DNA of 64,000 bases from Cryptomeria japonica. Lineage: Eukaryota; Streptophyta; Pinopsida; Cupressales; Cupressaceae. Position numbers and translations under genes: made by a program. The DNA lies in assembly GCF_030272615.1 (NCBI RefSeq), contig NC_081409.1, positions 655,312,468-655,376,467 on the forward strand, read 5' to 3'. Numbering within the stretch: position 1 is the stretch's first letter; every line of letters begins with the position of its first letter. Under the pieces are notes generated by a model. That model did not search any database. It was given only the letters and a program-made list of their open reading frames with translations, and had not been told where the DNA came from. Shown here piece after piece: positions 1-12,124 of this stretch.

Positions 1-130
1 CCAAGAAAGAAGTTGTTTCTGAGGGTTGAGTAGTCTCTGGTTTCCGATCAGGCTAGAGGATTCGAACTCATGTTCTTGATGACCCTAATGCAGTTAAAAA
101 TTGCTAGGATCATAATTTTATGATACTATA

Positions 131-211
131 GTAAAATAAACCCAAAACTCAATTACTATATTATAAGAATAAAATTAATTAGAAAATACAAATATTTCCT
201 CATAATTAGAC
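131..211. repeat. 81-bp segment shared with Gypsy-2 LTR
   Basis: This stretch, from GTAAAATAAACCCAAAACTC to the end of CTCATAATTAGAC, recurs with few changes at 30083-30164 inside the long LTR of Gypsy-2. The neighbouring sequence differs on both sides at the two sites. It abuts the point where ORF2 of element A stops being recognisable, so it may mark an insertion or rearrangement edge. The family of origin is not recognised. Bases 1-130 hold no gene that I can see. Confidence 0.6.
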
Positions 212-215
212 GGTA

Positions 216-1736
216 GGTATAGGCTTCTTAACACTTTCTTTAAGTTCTCTTTTATCCTCATCTGATTCAGTATCCTCTTCATCATTTCCCAGTTTGTGGG
301 CTCATTGCTTCTTCCTCTTTCTGATTTGTACTAGTGTAGCAGGTGGAACAACAATTTTTTGCTTTCTCTGGAACTGAATTTTAGATGGTTTACCTCTTTT
401 TGATTCAGTCAATTTCTCTATGATTTCTTCTTCCATCTTCATTTCTATTGTTTTGGCTTTTGCAGCTCTTGTCTTACTGGTAGGAGTACCAATAGGTACA
501 CTAGATGCTTCACCTTGCTCCATTGCGTGCTTTTCCCTAGCTACTGCTATTTGCTCTTTTGTAAATCTTGCCTCCTCAGCGAATGCTTCTACTTGCTTCC
601 TTATCTTCTTTGCAATCACTGGTCTTTGCAGCTCAGAATGGACTTGTAGTGATTTTTCTTTATATGTCCCAAATCTCTTTGCAGTGGTATCTACCGGTTT
701 CTCTAATAGATGATCATCATAAAAAATGAGTAGATCCTTGTATACCTCATATCTCATAGGTAATACCCATGTGGTTCTAGGGATAATTTCTTCTATCATA
801 CATGTATCTATATCCACCATGAAATAGATTATTTTCTCATACCGGTTAACTACTTTTGTTAGTATATGCTCTAAAGCATGCATTTTCTTTTGAAACTCCT
901 TGAAGTAGCCCCAATAAATATTATCAAACTTGTCTTTCAGTATCCTAGTGTTTTTCTTTATTTGTAGTAGTGCAGGGGTACTTTCAATCCATTGAACATC
1001 TCCAATACTAGGGAAATAGTTTTGAAAATAGAAGAATAAACCTAAAATCAATTGACCAAATTTGAATCTCAACTTCTTGTGTTTCTTCACATCTTCTAGA
1101 TTCACCATCAATTGGCTTCTTCATGCCTCTTCCAAATCATAAACAATGTTCTCTTTTACCATCCCGTAGGTAGTATGAATAGTTGTTGTTGGTATGCTGT
1201 TCATTCTCCTTGAGTAGTAAATCCTATACCCAATCACCATAGAGGCATATTTCACAGTTGGATCATTGATGTCATTTACTGTCATGGCTCTACCATCTCA
1301 TTTTGATCTGGTCAACTTCTCCACATCATTCTTGGGTACTGATCTTAGTAAGGGTAATTCACCAGTTGAGCAAAATCTAGTTACTGCATGGATGAATTCC
1401 TTGGTTATTTTATGTGGTCGATTCAACCACATAAATTGATCATGAATCTGACTCAAAACAAATCTGACTAGCTCATTATCAAAATCATTAATTAAGTTGA
1501 TTGCATGATGGAACCCTTTCTTGGTGACATTCTTAAATTGTTCTTTCAGTATGCCTTGGTCATCACACAATGATTTATACTAGTCATGAATAACTAATAC
1601 ACCCATGTCCTCTAGTTTGCACTGATAAAATGATTTGACATATTCAACATGAAAAATTTCATACGGTACACTGGATAAGGCATCAACAAGGTTTGTTTCT
1701 TATGATTGGAAAGGATGGTGTTTGAACTTCGGTCAT
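216..1736 (-). pseudogene. ORF2 relic of element A (unknown function)
   Basis: A likely ATG lies at 1736 (MTEVQTPSF…), followed by a one-base frameshift near 1690. The frame then reads through …LEDMGVLVIHD and …HDQFMWLNRP…KITKEFIH to a hydrophobic segment with RFKFGQL, LFFYF and FPSIGDVQW (about 1040-980 on the plus map). It ends in a basic tail and then an acidic DEED-type stretch. The open pieces at 1298-1570 and 302-1111 are in one frame, separated by nonsense codons, and the acidic stretch lies beyond a further TGA. Matching segments occur in ORF2 of B and C. I do not recognise the protein. It shows no RT, integrase or protease motif. It is clearly non-functional here. Confidence 0.6.
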
Positions 1737-2334
1737 GGCCTCTCAGTCACATCAACAAGATGCAGAGTATCAATACTAAAATATGCAAAATATCAAAGCA
1801 AAGAGTAAAATTTACTGATAAATACCTTTCCCACTTCTGAATTAGGGTTTCACACTATCAAAACCTTCAATACTCGATCATCGATTCACAATGCACTTTT
1901 GATCACCTCGTATCTCTGTTAAACATGCTGAATGTTGCAATCTCAAACTTTCTCTGCTATGTTTTCTTGCCAAGTTCTCTCAAGATCACAATGTGAGAAA
2001 TGAAATTCAAAATGTTCTTTTTATTTGCTTTCTATCTACCACATTAAATGCTTTAACTAACAATACCCTAAAACACCTTAAAACAATCTTAAGCATATTA
2101 CTGGTTGCTAAAACTTTATTTTATTTACCGATTATGATTCAAAAAGACTTATAAATACCAAAATGCATCAGAATATATAGATTTAACTTATAGTACTTCA
2201 TCCAAGGGTTCATCTCAAGATTTGAAAATAAGTACACCCCAAGTTGAAGAAACAACTTAGTCTTTCATTGATGGATTCTCCACACTATGTGAAGAATTTG
2301 ATTCCTCAGATGGTTTGTCATCACTCTTATTCTT

Positions 2335-2880
2335 CTAGATTCTATTCATCTCAACTTTGGTTTTATCAATATCAACTTTATGCTTTCCTTTCTGGTCCGT
2401 AGAATGATTCATTGGCTGGCTCTTTTGTGTTCTGCAAAACTTAGCAATGTGTCTGGGTTTGTTACAATGATAACATGACATTCTAGATGCTCTACACGGT
2501 CCTGCATTGGCTCTACCTATCCTTCTTCTACAGTTCATTGCCACATGTCCATAATTTTTGTAGATTGAACAAATCATAGTAACTCGTCTCTCCATCTCAT
2601 AGGGACTTGATCGGTTAACATATGGTCTTTGCCAATTAGTGCTTCTCCGGTGATTGGAATTCCTTCTCAAATCACCAACAGATCTTGGATTCATATGAGG
2701 TGTTGGATTATTAGCTCCATACTTGCATTCAATACATCTATGCCCATACATGTTGCATGTATAACAGTAACCTTCAAATTTTCTAGACACATATCTAGTA
2801 TTAGGTATATAACCAGTATTAGCATCAGATTTGCTTCTACAAACATTAACAGTCACTAATACATTTGGACTAGATCTCCA
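2335..2880 (-). pseudogene. ORF1 relic of element A: zinc-knuckle gag-like protein
   Basis: The 173-codon open stretch 2856-2335 carries a good CCHC knuckle, CYTCNMYGHRCIEC, and two damaged ones: CSIYKNYGHVAMNC, and CYHCNKPRHIAKFC, in which the Gly before His has become Arg. The upstream end (TVNVCRSK…) matches the tail of the first knuckle in element B (TTNVCRSK), so the copy begins inside the zinc-finger region. The coiled-coil half seen in B and C is absent. CCHC knuckles of this spacing are nucleic-acid binding and typical of retroelement Gag. A nucleocapsid-like role is inferred. Confidence 0.65.
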
Positions 2881-2900
2881 ACTAAGGTTTCTAACAGAGA

Positions 2901-3289
2901 AGGTATATTGTGGCCAAATTTGATTTTGATGAAGAAGGCATTAGTAATGAGAATTTTCTTTTTTCCAAAAAAAAAGCTCGAGTTCATCATAATTCCGACA
3001 ACAATGGCCATTACTTAAAAAAAAGAAGAGGGGAATTCATTTGTGCATTACAATCCTGCGTAGGCGTCCATGGCGACTTCAACCCCCAAGAACATCAAAC
3101 CCACATCGAAGGCATTTGTGGAATTGCATTGCTTCAAATTGCCCTAGTTTTTAATTTCATTGTTGCAAAAAATATACATGTGGTGGTTAATTGCCCTAGT
3201 TTAATCTCGTAAAACCATAGAAATGTGATTGAGGAGTGAGCATTCAATTTTGTAGCAACAATCCCTTCCTCCTGTATACATGTGTGTTG
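2901..3289. other. Non-coding spacer
   Basis: This lies between element A and the PPR relic. A plus-strand frame at 2910-3212 is open for 100 codons but shows no recognisable domain, and I regard it as chance. Nothing else is identified. Confidence 0.4.
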
Positions 3290-4110
3290 ATTGTTCACAT
3301 GAGATCACATCTCTTTGCAACATTGTATCAAACAATTCATGAGCCTTGTCCATGTTTCCACATTTTGCATTCATGTCAAGTGGGGCATTTGCAAGTACAA
3401 CACCTAACAAAATTCCTCTATCCATTATGCTTTGATGGATGTCCATACCCTGTTCCAAAGCTCCCATTTTTGCATAGCAGGGAGGATGCTGGCAAAGGTT
3501 GTGGAATTTGGCTTTATGCCTTCCAATTTCATTTGCTTGAAAGTGTCTAAAGACTTTTCAACAAATCAATTTTGTGCATATCCAACAATCATTGCAGTCC
3601 ATGAGACAACATTTCTTTCAAGCATTCTATCAAATAGTTCACATGCCTTGTCTATGCTTCCACATTTTGCATACATGTCTACTAGGGTAGTTGTAACTAC
3701 AACATCTGACAAAATTCCTCTATCCTTTATGCTTTGATGAGTGTCCATACCCTATTCCAAATCTCCCATTTTGGCATAGGCGGGGAGGATAGTAGCAATG
3801 GTCATGGAATTTGGCTTTACACCTGTCGATTGCATTTGCTTGAAAGTTTCTAAAGCCTTCTCAACAAATTCATTTTGTGCATATCCGGCAATCATTGCAG
3901 TCCAAGAAACCACATTTCTTTGAGGCAATCTGTCAAATAGTTCGCGTGCCTTGTCTATGCTTCCACATTTTGCATACATGCTAATACAGTAGTTGCAACT
4001 ACATCTGACAAAATTCCTCTATCTTTTATGCTTTGATGGATGTCCATACCCTATTCCAAAGCTCCCATTTTGGCACAAGCTGGGAGTACGCTGGCAAATG
4101 TAACTAAAGA
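3290..4110 (-). pseudogene. PPR (PLS-class) pseudogene, three tandem ~300-bp units
   Basis: Minus-strand translation gives diagnostic plant PPR phrases: MYAKCGSIDKARELFD, RNVVSWTAMIAGYAQN, and VKPNSMTIATILPAYAK. The segment GTCCATACCC (plus sense) recurs at about 3441, 3743 and 4042, a period of about 300 bp. That equals one P-L-S motif triplet of roughly 100 residues. PPR proteins are organellar RNA-binding factors. Here both ends are missing and the open pieces (3201-3467, 3566-3748, 3752-3979) are separated by frameshifts and stops, so it is a dead fragment or retrocopy. It is the only host-gene-like sequence in the window. The repeat wording is close to that of conifer PPR proteins (established family knowledge; species inference only). 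Confidence 0.85.
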
Positions 4111-6599
4111 AATGCAATGATCAGCTCCAAAGACATCAAACCACTACTAACAAAACTGAGAGTCTAAAATATGATAGGGAATAGTGTGAGTTGTCCTAAA
4201 ATAAAATTTTTTATTTTCAATTTCAACTAAAACATAATTACTTAGCCATTTAATGCTATTAATAAGTGTTTAATTTATGAAAGAGATAAATGGTTGGCCA
4301 CAAGTACATGAGTTACTAAATGCACACAAATAAGTCAATTTGATATTCAAAACTATCTAAAATGAATTCAATTCTTGTCCATTAGTCATTTATGTTTGCA
4401 ATGTGCATCTTTCTTTGTCTTTCTTAATCTTTATTCATAGTTATGTGCATACTTCACATTCTATAATTAGGATATTAATTGCTATGGCTGAACACTAGCA
4501 TGATGTTTGTGTTGTGGTATAGATGCATGGAAACATAATTATGGGATTGTTATATTATATAGATCATAAATCTAAATATCGTATATTAGTTCTAGCTCTT
4601 CTTGGATTGAGTCTAAGTTGACATACAATCATAAAGCCATTATTAGCAGATCTATCCATTTCTAGTAAAGACAATTGAGAAAGTCATTTTGATATTGAGA
4701 GTTTCTTATCTATTTACCTATTGATCATTATTAAGCCATAATATTTAGGTCTATTTATCTCTCTTGCAAAACCTTTGTAAGTGTCCTAGATTGTCCCTAC
4801 TACTCACTCTTGAATGAAATAGTGGAGTTCTAAATATTTGTTGCACAAGATGGTGTTGAACGTATCAATAAGGCTAGCATGGAAGGCATGTTCAAGCTTC
4901 CACTTGTACAACTTACAACAAATGATTTGTTGATAGAAGAAATTCTTGAAATAGGGATACAATCGAAAAGTACATACAAACCTCCTCAGTTGAAAGTAAA
5001 ATCTATGTATAAAAAGAGTACATTGAATCCCAATCCATAAACATAATAGAGATAACAATGGAGACTTAATTGGATGTAGCATGTCACACCAAAGTTGTTA
5101 GAGTATGCTAAGCTAGTACATAATGTTTCATAAAGCCACATTAGTATTTTACCCAGATCATTATCTACCAAAACTAACTATAGTAATCCTTTTGAGGATT
5201 CATTTCATGGTGCTAGATCTTCATTTAGTTCCACTTCTTGTTGGAGAAAAGAATAGTTATTTCTTGAGGTAGATGAATATCCCATCAACAAAGGACAAGA
5301 CCCTTTCTAGAATATAACAAATTCTACTCCAACAAAATATCATGGGGGTTTCGCTAGAGATATTGAATAAGAGATAGACTTCTACTACTGCATTAAAAGG
5401 ATTGACATGTTCTTCATTTATTGATGTAAACTCTCTATGACACCACCACAACCAACAAAGGTGTAAAAGACCTTGCTCACTGCTTCCCGTACTTGATCTT
5501 TATCTAGTTTGTGTCAATCCTACTATTGCACCTTTTCTATTTACGATTGAGATTTGTTTTGGGATTAAAAACTCTTGATGATTTCACTAAATGAATTTTG
5601 CAGGACTGTACTTTCTAAGCTATCCTAGAGAGAAAAAGAGACCTAGGGATTTTCTCACTTCAAGGAAAAAGAAAATCTAGCAAGATAATCAACCCTTTTA
5701 AATAATATGTGGAACCCTTATGGTGAGCAAGAAAGCATTGACAAACTTATAGATGTTGTCATAACACAAAGCTAAAGCTATATTATTTTTTATAGATAAT
5801 CAGATTTCTCCTTTAACCCGACTTTTGCTTGAATCATTACTGTAGGCATATCCAATGCATGATTTAAACAATAAGATACTAAAAATTCTAAAATAGGGTT
5901 CTGAAAACCCTACCTCCAAATGTGGATATCTACTATTATGACTATGATAATTTCTCTCTAGAAGATTTGATGCTAACTTCTATCACGCCTAAACTCTGCA
6001 TGTGGTTTGCATGGTGTTGGCATGAGGTGATTTGTAAATGTCTTTATGGATTATCTTCATATTTTTATGAAACTCCTTCACCGAAGAGGCAAACCTCTCA
6101 TTCAAACTTTGAAGTAACCCTTTGACTGTTGCATGCAGTCCTTTTCTTATAAACCTTCCTCCTTGCGGTAACGTGCTAGGACATAAAATGAAGGTGTAGC
6201 TTGTGGAACCTGTTGAGCATCAAATCCAAATTAAGTAAAATATCTTGATTTGAGAGATTAAATCATAGAAGCCATCTATCTTTGGAAGAAATCATCATTT
6301 TTATTGATACCGTAATAACCCATATGTTATTGAACAAGTCTAATAGCATTCTATCGAAATATCCAAAATTCAAATAGCATTGATGAGACCCAGTGATGTC
6401 TCATTGATATAAAAAGGGTATCGAAGGAAAGGTAACACTGATAAACTCTAGAAGGGACTCATTGAAAGTAATGATTCCACCAAAAGAGGATATCAAAGAA
6501 AGCAGAGACAGTTTTCATTGACGGGAAAAGGCTTCCGAGGAAATAATACCATTGGTGCAACATGAAGGAAACTTACCAAAAGAAGCATTCTTATAGAAA
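4111..6599. other. AT-rich intergenic DNA, nothing recognised
   Basis: Only short open frames lacking domain-like composition are present (for example near 4804-5171, 5257-5451 and 5922-6125). I see no LTR boundary, PBS or terminal repeat. Confidence 0.4.
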
Positions 6600-7200
6600 G
6601 AATGATATCGATCAAACAGAAGGAAGCTACATCAATAAAAGATATTGATAAGGATATGAGTTTCGAGGAGGCTAAAAGGCATGTTACCGATATGTGTGGT
6701 TTTACCGATGCAACTTTATCGAGGAAGATTACTAATGAGCTCATCTATGAAAGATGATAGTGGAAGCAAATCATCAAAAGAAATATAGCCTCAATGAAAC
6801 AATAGACCCATTCATCGAAGGAGTTTAGTGATGTCGATAGAAAATGTGTTTCGATGGAAGGATAAAGGAAGTTACCGAAGCCAAAGGTTTCTTCAACATG
6901 AAACCCGATGGACATCATATATATATCAATGAGGAAATAGGTTTCGAGGAGGCTAAAAGGTATGTCTCTGATATGCATTGTTTCTCTGATATAACTTTAT
7001 TGGTGGAAGATGACAAGAGAGGATAAAAAAAGGCTTCGGTGAGACAATAGATCCATTCATCGATGGGGCAAAGTGATATCGATGGAAGAGGTATTTCAGT
7101 GGAAAAATAAAGGAGGTCACCAAAGCCCAAGGTTTCTTTGACATAAAAACCCAATGGATATTAGATAGGTATCAATGAGGAGACAACCATAGTGACCAAA
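6600..7200. repeat. Diverged tandem repeat, ~245-280 bp period
   Basis: The phrase TTTCGAGGAGGCTAAAAGG occurs at 6661 and 6942. The phrase AATAGAYCCATTCATCGA occurs at 6801 and 7046. Between them, the text around 6851-6920 (GATAAAGGAAGT…ACCGAAGCCAAAGGTTTCTT) is repeated in altered form around 7100-7150. The unequal spacing shows indels between copies. Several short minus-strand open frames arise from the repeat, but none looks like a known protein. Confidence 0.6.
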
Positions 7201-8124
7201 TACAACATTTTGATGAAGGGAGAAAATACCTAGTCGAAGTAATGTTCGAAACAAAAGTGTATTTCGAGGGGTATTTCCTTCCTTGTTTCCTCTCACATTA
7301 GGTATGTATCTATTTCATATCCAAATAAAATGTAGAGGTTAATCATATATCACTAATTGACTCTGGAAATATTACTCATTAAAAGAGAAAGTAAAATGAA
7401 TTGAAAAGAATCTTGCTCTGATAGTTGTGCATACTATCATGCCTAACTGTGATTATTCTGTCTTGCATAGCCATGTAAATTCCGCCTTGAGTAGCCGATG
7501 TATAGCTATTGCATGTTCATGATCTTTCTTGTTAAGATAAATTGTAGTGCCTAAATGATTTACTCATTCATTATCAAGTCTTGAACTTAAGGAAGATAAA
7601 TTTATTCATAGATATAAATCATGACGATATTTTGTTACTTTTCATCAAATACACTATCTTACCTTATTCATAAGAAAATTGAATACTACATTCATATCTT
7701 GTGCATAGTATGGTTGAGTAGCAAGCTCAGAGCATTCGCTATAGAATATGATTGCTAGCCCACGAGGGCATAATAGCTAAGTATTGCAGCTATTCTATGT
7801 TTATTTGGTTTCCACTCTTAACTCATAGTTCAACTGAATATGGTTCATCTTGGAATCAATGCACATCATTTATAATCAGATTATAACCAGTCTCCATGGT
7901 TGCAAGACCTGAAGAAGGATTCTTATCATCAATTAGATGCATACTTTTGGGAATATACAAAGACAAAAAAAAATATTAGAACCATTATTTTTGTTGAGTC
8001 ATAATATGATGTGTTAATTTAGCTAAATAAGGGAACCAATGTTATATTAGGTTTAATTCCATGATGACAGTTGAAGCTTGTTAGAGATAGGGGATTTGTA
8101 GAAATCCCATGAAGGTCCTTGTAA
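7201..8124. other. Intergenic DNA, nothing recognised
   Basis: AT-rich sequence without a sizeable open frame or terminal-repeat structure that I can see. Confidence 0.4.
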
Positions 8125-8430
8125 ATTGTTAATGTTAGTAGACATGAGACTGTTATCTAATGAATTGGATCAGCTAAACCTAGAAGTTTTGTAACCAATG
8201 AATCAACTGACTCAAGTGTATGTTAATTATCTTATGATGGTCATTTATGACCGTTATTCTTAGTAGACATTAAGCAATTCGCTAGATAGTTGGTTAGTAA
8301 ACCAGTGAGTTAGTTGGCTCAAGTGTATGCTATTTATCATATGATGGTCGTTAATAACCATTATTGTTAGTACACATTAAGTAGATGGCTTGTTTAGATG
8401 GTTGGTAACTAGTGAGTTTTTTGAGCTCAA
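8125..8430. repeat. Tandem repeat, ~107-bp unit, nearly three diverged copies
   Basis: CTCAAGTGTATG starts at 8211 and again at 8318, and a weaker match (CTCAAG) lies at 8426, giving steps of 107 and 108 bp. Other phrases repeat in step: ATGATGGTC, CATTAAG, TTGGTTAGTAA or TTGGTAACTAG, and TTAGTAGACAT, which is also present near 8137 in a partial first copy. No coding function is apparent. Confidence 0.65.
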
Positions 8431-11400
8431 GAATTGGATGTACAAGTCGAGCAAGGGAGGTGAACACTAACAATGCATTGGTTCTTGCAATGTTAAAACC
8501 TTGGCCAAGATGGTGATGCTTTATCTATGTGATTGTTAGATCACATGAACTAGATACACCTACTAGTCAGATGGTCATAGTAGTTAGGGGTTACCTATAG
8601 TGTGTGACTAACTAGTTGCGTGTAGGTTTTGAACACCAAGATCAAATGGCTTGATTTAAAAGAGACCCAATCCTTAGAATGCACCCTCATGAAGGGATGG
8701 GTCTCTTCCAATTGGAAGGGGCATGGGAGACTGGCAAGTCTATGATTGAATGGAGAAGCCCTTGATGATGCTTTCCCTATTCCAAACTATGTCGAGGCTT
8801 GATACAAAAGGTTTCAATTGGAAAGTTAATTGAATTGTAACCTCTAAACCTTTATCTCTTCCCTAAAAAATGAAACTTTCCATTTGAATTCCTTTCTCAT
8901 ATTGATTAACTTAATAATATTTGTTCAATGTTTTTTATCGTTAAAAGATTACCTTCCTTTTAGATAAATTAGTTAGATTCTTAATATGTTGAAGAAAATT
9001 TAGTTAGTTTTCTCCTTCAATTGAAGTAGTTATGTTTTATTTTGAAATGCTCAATTTTTTATCTTAATATAGATCACAATTTATTTTCTTTAGGTATAGA
9101 ATTAATGGAATATTACATATGGTATCACATCAACAAAGTTTGACATTGAACCTCAGGCTTTCCACCTATAAACAATAAGGTAGAAAACTGAAATGAAGCA
9201 TTTTAGTGAATCCTGGAAGTGGATTCGAACCATTGCGGATTACTACATTTTTCTACAGGCAGTTGCTTGTGATATTATCTAGAGGAGATAAGGTTACTTG
9301 TGTTCTTCTAGTAAAATTCTGTGTTTCATATTCTAGATTTGAATAAAAGATTTACTTGTGAATTGTAATTGTTCCTCGTATTTCTTCCTTGGATGGTCTA
9401 TTAAGGTTAGAGTTAAATTCATTCAAGCAATTTACAATAAAGACATTGAAGTAGAGCTCATAAGAAATAGTAATTGATAGACTCATCGAGAGGGGGTGGG
9501 TTTAAAAATTGTCTCATAAGTTTACACAATAATTCCTAAGGAAATATAAAGACTCTGTAGCCCAAACAACAAAGAAAGGCACTGGTCATCTATAAAACAA
9601 AACCCATCAATTCACACTTTCGCATAAAGAATAAGAGGAGTAGTTGAGTAGGAATTCTAGGGTAAATTAGCAATAGTGTATATATAAATTTCAAGCACCA
9701 AGATCGAATAGCTTCTACAACAACAATCTTGAACTCATCTGCTATATCTCCATTCTAGGAACTGATGCCATTCTGAGATAGGGGGAAGTCAAATCAAGAC
9801 ACTAAATCTACTATAAAAAACATTAGTTGAAGGAACAACTAGTGAGTAGGTATACCCACCTAGGTCTTGCAGAGCCTAAAGTGAGAGAGTTAGTAACCAA
9901 ATAGGTTCCCTCTATAAGTTGGCCAAGTCAATTGGAGGGTTTGATCATAGGAGTTGGAATTTCCTTAGAACCTATCCAATCTATTGATTTGAGACCCAAC
10001 AAAACCCTAGCATAACTTCTAAAAACTGGCTATAAATGGTTCTTTTCATTTGAAACAGAATGAAAACCCTAAAATCACATGAAATCTTATACTTTTAGCT
10101 TTCTATTTCCCTCCAATCTATGCATGAAATTGATTTTCTTGATAATCACATGGAAGGAGGCCTTTAGAAAACTTTTGTAAATAAATAAAGAATTTTATTT
10201 GTCTTTACATCTTTTGAATTAAAATGCCTTTTCAAGTGAATTATTTTCCCTCCAAACCTTGCATTGTGAAATCTCATCCTTTTAAATAAGCTCAACCTTA
10301 TAGACACCTTCAAGGTATTTAATAAATCCTTTCTTTAGACTTTCCTAAATTCATGATAAGACATGAGGTATATAATAATTCTATTTTTTATCTCTTGAAG
10401 TCAAAAAATTGGTAACAAAATCATGCCTTCAAACCTTAATTTTTAGATAGTTAAATGTCCATTTTACATTTCTAAAAAAATTGGAGGTCTTATGATATTC
10501 CATGTGATGGCTACATGTTGACAAATTTACCCCTCACAACTACTGGTCCCTCTCCCTAATAGGGTATTTGCATGAAAACCCAAGTCCAGCTATGTCAAAC
10601 CCGAGTTTGACTCCTTCAAACTCAAGTTAATTATTGGTCACATGTAGAACATGCATTTGAAGACTTGAATGACCTTCCCTCCAAAGTATTTTCTTTTGTA
10701 AAAACAAATTTCTTTCATGAAGTCACATGAATGTGCTTCTTTTCTAAAGTTTTTACAATATAATCATAAGAATATAGCCCTTCTTTTCATTTATAAGGTA
10801 CATTTGAAACCTTTCAGAGCCTTTTAATGAGATTTCCAAAACAACAAGGACCTAGGACTTTAGAAAAGACTGGAATAAGCTTTAGGATATTAAAATTTAG
10901 ACTCAAAGCATGAAGATGCTAACAACAAAAAAACCCCTATTAAATGCAATTAACATATAAATGAAAATTGGATAACAAAAATAAATAGGGATATAACATT
11001 AGGTATTATAATAATATCATATGTGAAAAAAAACCAATAATAAAATCAAACCAAATGATATATAGGATTTGGTCATATATGTATATGTAGATATATAGAT
11101 ATATACATAATATGTATATGTATATGATGCTCTGCAAAAAGAAGGATAGTTAGAAAAACCTATTTGATTGCTACACACACAAAGAGAAGCACAAGAAACA
11201 AATGTTAGTCATTAGAGTTAGCAAATCAAAGATTAAACACTATCCTAATCAAGCATATCAAGAAAGACACTACACAACAAATAAAAAGCTTAACGAGTCT
11301 ACAAAAAGCTAAACTCTATAGTCTAACTACCAGAGATAGCAAGAAACTCTCCAACCAAAGTAGGGGAGACAAAACCAACAATCTCTACTTAGGGAGGAGC

Positions 11401-11549
11401 TCTAGACCCCAAATTTGAAGAAAGAAACAAAGCTAAAGTAAGTGAATTGGATAACAACAAGAATGTAAAGTGCACCCCTGATTTGCTAACCAAAATGCTC
11501 AAAATTAAATAAAAATCTTTAATGAATACACAAAACTATATACATATGC
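8431..11549. other. AT-rich intergenic DNA, nothing recognised
   Basis: There is no long open frame. A short TA/GTATA-rich patch lies around 11075-11130. A tRNA T-arm-like GGTTCGAATCC (minus strand) near 9222-9232 was examined and not accepted as a tRNA. Confidence 0.35.
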
Positions 11550-12006
11550 AGGCACACCATGGTTGAGATGGTCCAACTCCTTAGTCTCACTCTATGACTA
11601 AGCTCATGCCATATCTAAATCAAAGACATCTCAAATACATCATCGGTGGAAAGCTACAAAATGCCATTTTGATACATAAGAAAGACATACACAATTGGGC
11701 ACAATCACCAAGAGAACAAAGTGTGTTTGAGATCATTGTCCTAATTGTGGTGTGGTCATGAAAAGGTTGACAAATTTACGGTGATCTCTTCATGACCACA
11801 CCACAATTAGGACAATGATCTCAAACACACTTTTTACCATTCTCTTGGTGATTGTGCCCAATTGTGTGTGTCTTGCTTATGTATGAAAATGGCATTTTGC
11901 AGCTTTCCACCGACGATGTATTTGAGATGTCTTTGATTTAGATATGGCATGAGCTTAGTCATAGAGTGAGACTAGGGAGTTGGACCATCTCAACCATGGT
12001 GTGCCT
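11550..12006. repeat. Large near-perfect inverted repeat (fold-back)
   Basis: The left arm starts AGGCACACCATGGTTGAGAT at 11550 and runs to about 11764. The right arm runs from about 11787 to 12006, ending CCATGGTGTGCCT. The arms are about 215 bp with only scattered mismatches and small indels. They enclose a loop of about 22 bp (around 11765-11786). A transcript across it would form a long hairpin. It could be a fold-back element or MITE, or an inverted duplication. No clear target-site duplication or transposase is seen. Confidence 0.85.
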
Positions 12007-12124
12007 AATAATATTAGCTTGAAACCATGCACCTCATATTAGCCTCAAACCTATGCCCCTACTGGTAGGTGGTGGGGATAGAATATCATTTGCTATACAT
12101 ATCAATGACTGGATAATAATATTT

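Larger units (their letters stand above)
216..2900 (-). mobile_element. Element A: truncated copy of two-ORF non-autonomous LTR family
   Basis: Two broken minus-strand reading regions occur in the same order as in elements B and C: a zinc-knuckle ORF1 (about 2335-2880) followed downstream by ORF2 (216-1736). Their translations resemble those of B and C, for example a shared FGQL…FFYF…FP.IGDVQW segment and CYxCNxYGH knuckles. No LTR, PBS or PPT is visible. The coiled-coil half of ORF1 and the 3' part of ORF2 are missing, so the copy is truncated at both sides. No protease, reverse transcriptase or integrase is seen. Confidence 0.7.

Noticed and set aside
55-75. Another TTCGAATCC motif near the left edge
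   Set aside because: The flanking bases do not form a T-stem, so it is a chance match.
2910-3212. 100-codon plus-strand frame
   Set aside because: No recognisable domain, no conserved partner, and located between dead elements.
9112-9135. PBS-like text ATGGTATCACATC
   Set aside because: It breaks from the initiator-Met PBS after TGGTATCA, and no LTR end or retroelement sequence adjoins it.
9217-9292. tRNA-like T-arm (GGTTCGAATCC on the minus strand) with a partly pairing acceptor stem
   Set aside because: The T-stem and acceptor stem have mismatches, and I could not place a normal D-arm or anticodon stem.
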